NCBI GenBank assembly: GCA_046349935.1
Contig: JAXMBK010000005.1
Span: 248,001-312,000 of the forward strand
Direction of reading: 5' to 3'
Length of the DNA: 64,000 nucleotides
Source: CAIXSC01 sp046349935
GTDB taxonomy: Bacteria; Planctomycetota; Planctomycetia; Pirellulales; Pirellulaceae
This document shows, in pieces, positions 57,801 to 64,000 of this stretch. How positions within the stretch are numbered: position 1 is the stretch's first letter; each line of letters begins with the position of its first letter. The notes under the pieces are model-generated. The model saw only the letters and a program-made list of their open reading frames with translations. It was not told where the DNA came from and searched no databases. The translations under genes were made by a program, and so were the position numbers.

Positions 57801-58913
57801 CGAATTCATGTAACCTGCCGCGACCAATTGGTCGTGCTGCATGATGTCAATGGCGACGGAGAGATCGACTTCTACGAGAGCCTGAACAACGACCATCAGG
57901 TGACGGAGCACTTCCACGAATTTGCGATGGGATTGCAGACTGACGCGGCGGGAAACTTCTACTATGCGAAGTCGGCGCGACACGCGCTTCCGGCCGTCGT
58001 CCCGCATCACGGAACGCTGTTGCGAGTCAGTCCGGACGGCCAGCGGACCGACATTCTGGCGACCGGGTTTCGGGCCGCGAACGGCGTGTGCTTGAATCCC
58101 GACGGCACGTTCATCGTCACGGATCAAGAGGGTCACTGGAACCCGAAGAACCGCATCAACTGGGTCGATGGGAAAGGACCGCAAGAATTCTATGGAAACC
58201 TCTTCGGTTATCACGAAGTGACCGATGAATCGGACGAAGCCATGCGTCCGCCCTTGTGTTGGATTACCAATGCTTTCGACCGCTCGCCGGCTGAACTCCT
58301 GTGGACTCCGATGGATGCTTGGGGGTCGTTGGGCGGGTCGTTGCTGAACCTGTCGTATGGGTACGGCAAGATCTTCGTCGTGCCGCACGAGCAGGTTGGC
58401 GGAGTACGACAGGGCGGCATGTGCGAGTTGCCGTTGCCCATCTTTCCTACCGGGCTGATCCGCGGCCGCTTTCACCCGCAGGATAAGCAGCTGTACGCTT
58501 GCGGCATGTTTTCGTGGGCGGGCAGCGCTACGCAGCCGGGCGGCTTCTACCGCATCCGCGCCACCGGAAAGCCGATGTACGTGCCGCGCGAGATTCATGC
58601 GCAACAAGGGCGCTTAACGCTCGGTTTCACCGGCGAATTGGACTCTGAGGCGGTGCAAGATTTGAGTCGGTACGAGCTCAAGGTCTGGGGGCTCAAGCGG
58701 ACGGCCAACTACGGTTCAAAGCACTACGATGAGCGGCCTTTGTCGGTCGCGTCGGCGCAGCTTTCCTCCGACCGCCGCACGCTCCTCCTCGAGGTTCCCG
58801 ATCTCGCGCCGACGTGGGGTATGGAGATCAAGTATCGGTTGAAGGCCGCCAGCGGCGAGCCGGTGGTCGGCGTGGTTCACAACACGATTCATGTGCTGGG
58901 ACCTCGTAAGTGA
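54831..58913 (+). CDS. exported two-heme protein with LamG-like and dehydrogenase-propeller domains
   Basis: 1360 residues; ATG at 54831 with GGGGA 9 bases upstream. Signal segment TALFTASLMTLFMTLWLCLA. First heme domain: CAKCH (92-96) with FHQPQSACAKCHLF and SQSLMPAGQVNQLASRQQFL. Second: CVNCH (277-281) with TYPE-I-like tail KYDVIHYIREAYLKPHNPTQ. About 370-570 resembles the DUF6797 domain (WMIFDHDTMRAAGAWSAPAG, FIDWAGIQFDGRHGVHPRVV). About 640-790 is LamG-like (FDWHSADFSLAARVRTREGG, RLYVDGKLDGEG, YVGELDDVRFYQ). About 940-1240 is a propeller (FLPGGDRIAICTWDGDVWIV, GLKYLHDRIHVTCRDQLVVL). The LamG domain suggests glycan binding and the hemes electron transfer; the substrate is unknown. Confidence 0.88.
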   Translation: MRQGFSPLRRRWSSGRVTRACSTALFTASLMTLFMTLWLCLAEDAAQAQSPAGGTLEAQLLAESPDKLAQAARVEGDSQRGAVLFHQPQSACAKCHLFGTSARPSQSGQSSGLGPDLTKLEKDASDAAIVESILLPSKQIRAGFAATTLVLEDGRVLQGVVASRDQQSVVLRDAAKLGAEVVVPLKAIDEEKTGSQSLMPAGQVNQLASRQQFLDLVRYVLDVRDGGLERARQLQPPASLLAFTLPEYETRLDHAGLIRSWNEASRQRGEKLYQRVCVNCHGTKELAGSLPTSLRFAEGKFKNGSDPLAMYRTLTHGFGLMAPQTWMVPQQKYDVIHYIREAYLKPHNPTQYTTVDAAYLAALPKGDTRGPAPSNIEPWVVMDYGPSLIHTYELPSASKAPRPNIAYKGVAVRLDPGPGGVSRGAHWMIFDHDTMRAAGAWSAPAGKAESRFIDWAGIQFDGRHGVHPRVVGELAWTNPVGPGWGRPEDGSFADDQRVVGRDGRTYGPLPRSWAHFRGVYHHGLKTVLSYDLDSDCPVLELPRLGQWADGTADARPLFARQFQIGPRRRELVLNVAQLGTNEGLSLAPLDDVRRGVVLVGASHSQPRAADAAASEKRRWRWDGAAYAEVDGAAFDWHSADFSLAARVRTREGGTILALAPAGDRWAPNGQTWFIRDGRLGFDIGWVGAVVAKRKIDDGAWHDVGLSWSKRDGRVRLYVDGKLDGEGTLRAPAPLENARLRIGFTSPDFPRPRSHYVGELDDVRFYQRQIEADEWRKELPTSAPELQGRWRWEQALEATWPDASGREHTAKVHRGEAARGAAEAERLLAGIEPSTTPVRWEWLAAEGQLRLHIPAGEQPLRFTLWTTRPNTADVGAARALAERVVLPDADADLTPLTLGGPPRWPQTLQTEALIGADEGPLSVDVLAHPQNNPWFAQLRFTGFDFLPGGDRIAICTWDGDVWIVTQKGASLAWRRIATGLFQPLGLKYLHDRIHVTCRDQLVVLHDVNGDGEIDFYESLNNDHQVTEHFHEFAMGLQTDAAGNFYYAKSARHALPAVVPHHGTLLRVSPDGQRTDILATGFRAANGVCLNPDGTFIVTDQEGHWNPKNRINWVDGKGPQEFYGNLFGYHEVTDESDEAMRPPLCWITNAFDRSPAELLWTPMDAWGSLGGSLLNLSYGYGKIFVVPHEQVGGVRQGGMCELPLPIFPTGLIRGRFHPQDKQLYACGMFSWAGSATQPGGFYRIRATGKPMYVPREIHAQQGRLTLGFTGELDSEAVQDLSRYELKVWGLKRTANYGSKHYDERPLSVASAQLSSDRRTLLLEVPDLAPTWGMEIKYRLKAASGEPVVGVVHNTIHVLGPRK

Positions 58914-58937
58914 ACGCGGCGCACGACGCACTCGGCG

Positions 58938-59948
58938 CTACATCAGTTGAGTCGTCAGGCGAGCGCCCTGGTTGTCGATCGGCGCGACGGTGATCGACAG
59001 GGGCTGATCGGAAGCAGACTGCAAAGCGTCAACAAGACGATCTGCCGCCGATTCATCCGGCTGAAAGGCGAACATGGTCGGCCCCCAAGAGCTTTGCCCG
59101 ACGCCGACGGCGCCGAGGGATCGCAGGAGATCGGCGAGTTGAGTCAGGACAGGGCCGTTGAACGGTCCGCCTTGGATGGGCGTGAAACAGCTTCCTGCTA
59201 AGGCGCCGTAGTCCCACAAAGATTGCGAGAAACGTTCAAAGTCGGCGGTTTCGGCAGCGACCGTCAGTTCGTCGGCCAGAAAGCGGAGTCGCCCAGATAC
59301 TTCGTCAGGCACAGGCGGCAGGGCCGCAAAGGCGCTCTTCTCGGCGACGCCGTGGAGTCCGCACTCCACCTGCGGACGCACCAATACGACTCGCCATTGG
59401 TCTGGAAGCGAAACACGTCGTCCCAGCGGCGAGAGCAGTTCGTCCGCGTGTTTGCCGGGCTCCACGATGAGTCCGCCGCATTGAAATCCGTAAGCGCCGA
59501 TCGCTGAGCGGAGTCCTCTCCCGACGCTTAACGCGAGTTCCTGCGCCGCGGGGCGTGCATGGTTGAAGAATTGATAGAGGACGGCGGCGACGGAGAGTCC
59601 CAACTGTGTGCCGCTCCCCAACCCCACATGCTCGATCGGCGGTCGCACGACTCGCCATCGCAGCGCTGGCAAGTCACGAATTCCGCAGCGTTGCCGCCAG
59701 GTCTCGCAAAACGCGGCGACTCGATCGCCTCCCTCTCCTTCGACGGAGAATTCGCGAGCCCGCTCGGCGCAAAGTTCCAGACCCGGATCGCACACCATGG
59801 CGCCGACGCCGCCGAATTGTCGTCCGCTGCCGCCCCACGAGAATAAGCCGAAGTGCAAGCGACTTGAAGCGCAGACGCGGACGCTTTGCACATCGACTCG
59901 AAGTCGCAACGGCTGCACGGCGAAGGTGGAAGCGGGCGTCGCGCTCAT
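58938..59948 (-). CDS. beta-ribofuranosylaminobenzene 5'-phosphate synthase (GHMP family)
   Basis: 336 residues. Beta-RFAP synthase condenses p-aminobenzoate with phosphoribosyl pyrophosphate, releasing CO2 and pyrophosphate, the first committed step of tetrahydromethanopterin synthesis. The protein shows the RFAP-type GHMP fold: VRVCASSRLHFGLFSWGGSG, RQFGGVGAMVCDPGLELCAE, PPIEHVGLGSGTQLGLSVAA (the GHMP-loop-like GLGSGTQ), RGLRSAIGAYGFQCGGLIVE and GVGQSSWGPTMFAFQPD. It overlaps the DUF447 gene by 4 bases (ATGA), so translation is coupled. It is the last gene of a leftward operon with the DHPS-like, pabB and pabA genes, which fits its need for p-aminobenzoate. Confidence 0.93.
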   Translation of the reverse strand: MSATPASTFAVQPLRLRVDVQSVRVCASSRLHFGLFSWGGSGRQFGGVGAMVCDPGLELCAERAREFSVEGEGGDRVAAFCETWRQRCGIRDLPALRWRVVRPPIEHVGLGSGTQLGLSVAAVLYQFFNHARPAAQELALSVGRGLRSAIGAYGFQCGGLIVEPGKHADELLSPLGRRVSLPDQWRVVLVRPQVECGLHGVAEKSAFAALPPVPDEVSGRLRFLADELTVAAETADFERFSQSLWDYGALAGSCFTPIQGGPFNGPVLTQLADLLRSLGAVGVGQSSWGPTMFAFQPDESAADRLVDALQSASDQPLSITVAPIDNQGARLTTQLM

Positions 59949-60508
59949 CGGCGACTTTCCTTGATGAACTGTTCCAATAGCGCGAACGCTGCGAACTCTT
60001 GCGGGCCGGCCGTCTTCTCGACGATGACTTTCAAACGCTGCATTTCGGAGTCCACCGCGGCCGGCGTCAGCAGGTGCAAGCGAGTGGCCACGATGGCGGC
60101 CTCCAGGACCGCGTGCTTCGCGCGCTGAAATCCGAGAAAATCACGGACGACGCCGCTGGCGACGACTTCACAGTCGAAGCCGATGCGCGGCGCCGACTTA
60201 TCGACCGAGGCGGCGCGAAAGGCGTACCAGCGACAGGCGTTTGCCAGCCGTGGAACGGGAAAACCGTCGATCGCCGTCAGCGGCGGTTGTACTTCGAGCC
60301 GATCGACGGCGGTTCGTGCTAGCAGTTCGCAGTCGTCGGTAACATGAAAGACGCCGACGCGTTCTCGGTCCAGATTCGCGCAAGTCGTCGAAGTGGGAAA
60401 AGGACGAAGAACGAGCGATTTCCAATCGTCGTCGACGCGCGGCCCCATGGGCGCGATGTTGATCGAGCCATCAGCGTTGCGAGTGGTGACGATGCCTTCG
60501 ACGATCAT
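59945..60508 (-). CDS. DUF447 family protein, H4MPT-pathway associated
   Basis: 187 residues, cytoplasmic. The sequence resembles DUF447, a flavin-reductase-like split-barrel family: VEGIVTTRNADGSINIAPMG, PRVDDDWKSLVLRPFPTSTT, NLDRERVGVFHVTDDCELLA, RWYAFRAASVDKSAPRIGFD, VVASGVVRDFLGFQRAKHAV. DUF447 genes occur with H4MPT-linked C1 genes in methylotrophs, planctomycetes and methanogens; the biochemical role is not established. It is coupled to the beta-RFAP synthase gene by a 4-base overlap and lies 27 bp downstream of pabA. Confidence 0.88.
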   Translation of the reverse strand: MIVEGIVTTRNADGSINIAPMGPRVDDDWKSLVLRPFPTSTTCANLDRERVGVFHVTDDCELLARTAVDRLEVQPPLTAIDGFPVPRLANACRWYAFRAASVDKSAPRIGFDCEVVASGVVRDFLGFQRAKHAVLEAAIVATRLHLLTPAAVDSEMQRLKVIVEKTAGPQEFAAFALLEQFIKESRR

Positions 60509-60535
60509 GGGGGCGATTACTTCCGGTGTCCTAGA

Positions 60536-61198
60536 CTAGAAAGTGACGGGACGGTCGGGCAAGGAGAACGCCGGCGGGACATCGGTTGGGCATTCCTCGT
60601 TGCGCGTCGGGATCGCGATCGGTGTTTCGAGTCGCGCGAGGCGGAGAAAGTTCGTCAGCAACTCGAAACCGCACTCCGTCAAAACCGACTCTGGGTGGAA
60701 CTGCACGCCGTAGACGGGAAAGTCGCGATGCTCGAATGCCATCACAGTGCGATCGGCGGTCCAGGCGGTGAGTTGCAAGGGAGCGGGCCAAGGCGATTGT
60801 GCGACGACCAGCGAGTGATAGCGGCCGACCGTGAACGGAGCAGGCAACCCGCGAAAGAGGCCTGCACTGTGATGCCAGACGGGACTGCTGCGGCCATGCA
60901 TCGGTTCCGAGGCGCGTTCAATGCGGCCGCCGAAGGCTTGTGCGATGGTTTGATGCCCAAGGCAAACTCCAAGCATCGGGATGGTCGAGTGAAAGGCGCG
61001 GACGACGTCGAGCGAGATGCCTGCTTCGTTCGGACTGCAAGGACCCGGCGACAAGACGATGGCGCGCGGCGCCAGTTCGCGGATTTCAGCGAGCGTAATG
61101 CGGTCGTTTCGTACGACGTGCGTCGTCTGCCCCAAGCGGCGCAGGTACCGCGCCAAGTTGTGCACGAAGCTGTCGTAGTTGTCGATGAGCAGAATCAT
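60536..61198 (-). CDS. pabA: glutamine amidotransferase, aminodeoxychorismate/anthranilate synthase component II
   Basis: 220 residues from the ATG at 61198. Class I glutamine amidotransferase that releases ammonia for the PabB/TrpE partner. Seen: ILLIDNYDSFVHNLARYL, IVLSPGPCSPNEAGISLDVV, GVCLGHQTIAQAFGG with catalytic Cys79, RYHSLVV and GVQFHPESVLTECG carrying the catalytic His and Glu. It begins 7 bases after the pabB stop codon, so the two subunits are made together. PabA and TrpG are closely related and often shared; the surrounding H4MPT genes favour p-aminobenzoate synthesis here. The C-terminal ~25 residues (ETPIAIPTRNEECPTDVPPA) are an unusual extension. Confidence 0.92.
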   Translation of the reverse strand: MILLIDNYDSFVHNLARYLRRLGQTTHVVRNDRITLAEIRELAPRAIVLSPGPCSPNEAGISLDVVRAFHSTIPMLGVCLGHQTIAQAFGGRIERASEPMHGRSSPVWHHSAGLFRGLPAPFTVGRYHSLVVAQSPWPAPLQLTAWTADRTVMAFEHRDFPVYGVQFHPESVLTECGFELLTNFLRLARLETPIAIPTRNEECPTDVPPAFSLPDRPVTF

Positions 61199-61205
61199 GG
61201 TCGCG

Positions 61206-62738
61206 TTAGGGGAGTAGTGCGCGGAGCAGCCCGGCCGCTTTGTGCCACGTCTCTTCATACTCCAACCGAGGATCGGACTGGGCGACGATGCCGCCGCCGA
61301 CAGGCAATTGCCACCAGCCGCGGCCGGCCGTGATCGTCCGAATAAGGATGTTGAGGTCGATCGATCCGTCAAATCCCAGGTAACCCAGCGACCCACAATA
61401 CGGGCCGCGCGCGGTCGGTTCGAGTTCGGCGATGATTTCCATGGCGCGGACCTTCGGCGCGCCGGTGATGGAGCCTCCTGGAAACGCGCAAGACAGAAGA
61501 TCAAGCGGCGCGGCGTCGTCGCGCAATGTGCCTTGAACGACCGAGACCAAGTGCTGCACGAACTCGTAGACTTCGAGTCCGCACAGTTGCGAGACGTGTA
61601 CGCTTTGCGGCTGGCAGACGATCGACAAATCGTTCCTCAAGAGATCGACGATCATGACGTTTTCGGCGCGATCCTTTTCGCTGGCTTGCAACTCATCGCC
61701 GGCGAATAAGTCGGCTTCAGGGCTGCGACTGCGACGTCGCGTGCCCTTGATGGGGCGAGCTTCCACGTGCCGATCGCGAACTCGCACAAACCGCTCCGGC
61801 GATGCGCTGGCGATCTGAAACTCGCCGCAATCAAAGTAGGAGGCGAACGGTGCGGGGTTGCGCGAACGGAGGCGTTGGTAAAGCGAAACGACGTCGTCGA
61901 CGGCGGGAAAGAGCAAACGCTGCGACAGATTCACTTGGAAAACATCGCCCGCGCGAACGTATTCGACCGACCGTTCGACGGCGCGACAGTAGGCGTCGCG
62001 CGAGAAATTGCTCGTCAAGCCGCTCGGGCCGGCCACGGCGAATCTCGGCGCCAAGTGCTCGGCGCTCAGACTCGGCGTCCTCGTGGCAGACTTCGAGGCT
62101 GCGAACTTGGAATCTCGAAACACGCGAGCAGCCGGACGCTGCAGCCAACTCAAGAACTGATCGCGTCGCGCGGTCGCTCGTTGTCGCCGAGCCGCGGGCG
62201 ACGACTCGGGGACGCCCTGCGAAACGATCCAGCCGCGCTTTCGCACATGGTCGAAAGCGAGCACGACGTCGTAGAAGCCGACCGCCAGCGCCGGAAATCC
62301 GAACTCATCGTAGCGGGTCCGCGGCAGTCGCTCGAAGGATCGCCCCAGCTCATAGGAAAACACGCCAGCCGCTCCGCCGCTGAACGGCGGCAAGCCGACC
62401 TGAGCGTCGGACGACCAGCGCGTCAGCTCGTCGCGCAGCGAATCGAGCGGGGCGGGAGCGTCGACCGGCAGGCTGATAAAGCGATAGGGATCGGCGACCA
62501 CGAACGACCATGCGCCGCGCTCGGGATCGCGCGTGGCGCTATCCAGGAACAGGACGTGCGGCTGATCGATCAGTCGCAGCCACGCCTGTTCGGCGTCGAG
62601 CGTCTCGGGGAGCGGTTCGCAGAGCGGAAAGTCAGTCACAGATGGCGCGGTGTTCGAGCTGGTGGGGACGGTCGCCTTTATCCTACTCGAAAGCCGACCC
62701 GTCCGTAGGCCGTTCCCCCTCCCGATTGCGGTCCGCAA
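61206..62738 (-). CDS. pabB: aminodeoxychorismate synthase component I (chorismate-binding)
   Basis: 510 residues from a TTG at 62738, with GGAA 9 bases upstream; this overlaps the preceding gene by 56 bases, and a GTG at 62639 would remove 33 residues. PabB aminates chorismate to 4-amino-4-deoxychorismate. The chorismate-binding fold is intact: YVRAGDVFQVNLSQRLLFPA, FASYFDCGEFQIASASPERF, ARPIKGTRRRSRSPEADLFA, SEKDRAENVMIVDLLRNDLS, CAFPGGSITGAPKVRAMEII and SLGYLGFDGSIDLNILIRTI. The PIKGT motif with Lys marks PabB-like enzymes. No aminodeoxychorismate lyase is seen in the window. The operon context ties it to supplying p-aminobenzoate for beta-RFAP synthase. Confidence 0.93.
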   Translation of the reverse strand: MRTAIGRGNGLRTGRLSSRIKATVPTSSNTAPSVTDFPLCEPLPETLDAEQAWLRLIDQPHVLFLDSATRDPERGAWSFVVADPYRFISLPVDAPAPLDSLRDELTRWSSDAQVGLPPFSGGAAGVFSYELGRSFERLPRTRYDEFGFPALAVGFYDVVLAFDHVRKRGWIVSQGVPESSPAARRQRATARRDQFLSWLQRPAARVFRDSKFAASKSATRTPSLSAEHLAPRFAVAGPSGLTSNFSRDAYCRAVERSVEYVRAGDVFQVNLSQRLLFPAVDDVVSLYQRLRSRNPAPFASYFDCGEFQIASASPERFVRVRDRHVEARPIKGTRRRSRSPEADLFAGDELQASEKDRAENVMIVDLLRNDLSIVCQPQSVHVSQLCGLEVYEFVQHLVSVVQGTLRDDAAPLDLLSCAFPGGSITGAPKVRAMEIIAELEPTARGPYCGSLGYLGFDGSIDLNILIRTITAGRGWWQLPVGGGIVAQSDPRLEYEETWHKAAGLLRALLP

Positions 62739-64000
62739 GTGAACGTTTCCGCTCTCGATGCGACGTTTCGGGAATCGTCAGAAAGCCCCAATTCAGCGAT
62801 TCGTCCTGCCGGTACTCCTTGCCCAACGTCAGGGCGGTCGCCGCTTTGGCTAATTCGTAACCCAGGTAAAAGGCATGCGACGGATCGACGTTCTTGGGGT
62901 TCGTCGACTGCAGCTTTTCGAAGAGCAAGAAGGGGTCGGCGTCGGACAGATGCAGATCGGCGCCGACGAGATGCAATTCGCCTCGTTCCGCGAACAGGCG
63001 ATAGTTGGAGTCGCGGATTTGTCGAGCTAAGTCGTCCAGAAAGGCGGCGCCGAACTCGGGAACCAGCGGGTCGCGGAGCGTCACGAGTTCGGGGGATAGG
63101 TGCTTGGGAGGAACGCCGCGTTGCACCGCGTAGTGCACCAGGCGTCGAGCCAAATCGCATTCGCGCACGCTGGTGCGGGCCCAGTTGATCACCTGCGTCG
63201 TCAGGACGCTGCCAATGTTCGTCTCCTGGCAAAAGCCCAGTAGCAACGTGTTGAGGGGGCCGGAATCGGCGTCGGTGAGTTCCGTGATGTTTCCGATGCC
63301 CATCATCATCGGCGTCTGAGGGTGGCGGCGTCGCACCTCAAGATAACGCCCCAGACTGGCGGCGAACCCGCAGCCGATGGGTTCGAGAATGGGATCAAGT
63401 CGATAAGGGACGCCGCGCGCGGCGAGGAAGTCGATCGTCTCGTCGAAGCCTGATAGTGCCGCGGGGTCGTCTGGGATGACCACCACTTCGCAGCCCCAGT
63501 CGGCGGCTGCGTCGCGATTCGAGGAATTGACGGACAATACCAGCTCAGCGCCGGCGCGGACTGCCGGTTCGATCTCGCGTGGATTGAGGCTATCGATCGA
63601 AGTGCGCAGGCCCGCGTCGCGTAGACGCCGCACGCACTCGCCGACGCCGCTCCACGGTTCCCCCGGATCGCAGCCCACGTCGATGAGATCCGCACCATCG
63701 GCCGCCGCCTGTTGCGCGATCCGCAAGATGGATTCGAAGTCGAGCCGCGGGGCGTGATTGATTTCGGCAATGATCTGGATGTTGTGAGCGCCGTAGCCGT
63801 GGCGATCCGCATCGTCGCGGCCGAAGAACTGCGGCAGGTTGCGGAGATCTTTGGGGCCGCGGTCGACCGGCCTTCCTGCGGCCTGCGCTAGTTCGTCGAG
63901 CGGCCCGCCGCAGTAGCCCGGCAGCAGCACGCGCGTCGCCGTCTCAGGCACTTGCCAGTGTTTGGCGATCCAGCGCGGGGTCATCAGGGCGGCGACCGTG
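62683..64000 (-). CDS. dihydropteroate synthase-like protein of H4MPT type (DUF6513), 5' end beyond window
   Basis: An ATG occurs at 63984, but the frame is open to the window edge (reading VAALMTPRWIAKHW), and this family normally has another ~50 N-terminal residues, so the true start is outside. The pterin-binding TIM barrel resembles DHPS: HNIQIIAEINHAPRLDFESI, GADLIDVGCDPGEPWSGVGE, RTSIDSLNPREIEPAVRAGA, ELVLSVNSSNRDAAADWGCE, MGIGNITELTDADSGPLNTL. C-terminal parts (HLSPELVTLRDPLVPEFGAA, ADPFLLFEKLQSTNPKNVDP) are not in ordinary DHPS. Homologues are known from methanogens and H4MPT-using bacteria as DHPS-related proteins; the reaction is thought to lie in pterin assembly but is not settled. 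First visible gene of the leftward operon. Confidence 0.9.
   Translation of the reverse strand, partial: TVAALMTPRWIAKHWQVPETATRVLLPGYCGGPLDELAQAAGRPVDRGPKDLRNLPQFFGRDDADRHGYGAHNIQIIAEINHAPRLDFESILRIAQQAAADGADLIDVGCDPGEPWSGVGECVRRLRDAGLRTSIDSLNPREIEPAVRAGAELVLSVNSSNRDAAADWGCEVVVIPDDPAALSGFDETIDFLAARGVPYRLDPILEPIGCGFAASLGRYLEVRRRHPQTPMMMGIGNITELTDADSGPLNTLLLGFCQETNIGSVLTTQVINWARTSVRECDLARRLVHYAVQRGVPPKHLSPELVTLRDPLVPEFGAAFLDDLARQIRDSNYRLFAERGELHLVGADLHLSDADPFLLFEKLQSTNPKNVDPSHAFYLGYELAKAATALTLGKEYRQDESLNWGFLTIPETSHRERKRSLADRNREGERPTDGSAFE

Noticed and set aside
1..64000. Search for tRNA, rRNA, CRISPR arrays, integrases, transposases and prophage genes
   Set aside because: None recognised by reading; a tRNA scan and profile search would be decisive but could not be run.

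Overview
The window is about 65% GC by eye and codes densely on both strands. It comes from a planctomycete, most likely of the order Pirellulales. Evidence: several PVC-type CxxCH heme-binding 'membrane-bound dehydrogenase' proteins; a PSCyt1/DUF1549/DUF1553 protein next to a DUF1501 protein and a second DUF1501 protein; DUF1559 prepilin-like proteins; Tat and lipoprotein signals on many proteins; and part of a tetrahydromethanopterin (H4MPT) C1-cofactor pathway. I see no rRNA, tRNA, CRISPR array, transposase or phage gene.

Layout. 1-7.4 kb: 5'-truncated iron-type ABC solute-binding protein, convergent with a divergent phosphoglycerate kinase; a redoxin-like lipoprotein; a LarA-like protein; YgfZ. 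7.4-12.5 kb: rhomboid protease, a small membrane protein, a 76-aa protein, aroB, a secreted YHS-like protein, and an extremely cysteine-rich repeat protein ending at a strong terminator. 12.5-25.6 kb: a 1173-aa cytochrome/HEAT protein, a Tat-exported sugar isomerase-like protein, an FkbM methyltransferase, a BASS transporter, a CPBP protease, the DUF1501/DUF1553 pair and an amidohydrolase. 25.6-33.5 kb: a YgiN-like monooxygenase, XdhC, and a 2142-aa fusion protein. 33.5-38.5 kb: gyrA, gmd and a GDP-4-keto-6-deoxymannose reductase-like gene (GDP-deoxyhexose synthesis). 38.5-43.1 kb: another cytochrome/HEAT protein, a DksA/TraR regulator and lspA. 43.1-51.2 kb: Rrf2 regulator, PQQ-type propeller, prepilin-like DUF1559 protein, lipoprotein and O-antigen ligase/TPR protein. 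51.2-58.9 kb: DUF1501, an unrecognised secreted protein, pdxJ and a 1360-aa two-heme protein. 58.9-64 kb: a leftward operon of a DHPS-like protein, pabB, pabA, a DUF447 protein and beta-RFAP synthase.

How the genes fit together. Two themes dominate. One is a secreted or periplasmic degradation and redox programme: five large heme-binding proteins, DUF1501 partners and accessory sugar or amidohydrolase-like enzymes. The other is C1 cofactor synthesis: pabA/pabB can supply the p-aminobenzoate that beta-RFAP synthase condenses, with the DHPS-like and DUF447 proteins as further H4MPT-linked members.

Non-coding structure of note: two long inverted repeats with related arms directly after stop codons, a second interspersed family (core ACAGGCTGGAAGCCTGT), near-consensus promoters before dksA and the Rrf2 gene (the latter with an operator-like palindrome), and a 15-bp tandem repeat before lspA. 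The strongest candidates for new biology are the Cys-rich repeat protein, the 2142-aa deacetylase/ceramidase/cytochrome fusion, the pab-containing H4MPT operon, and the Rrf2 promoter region with its tiny Cys-rich ORF.
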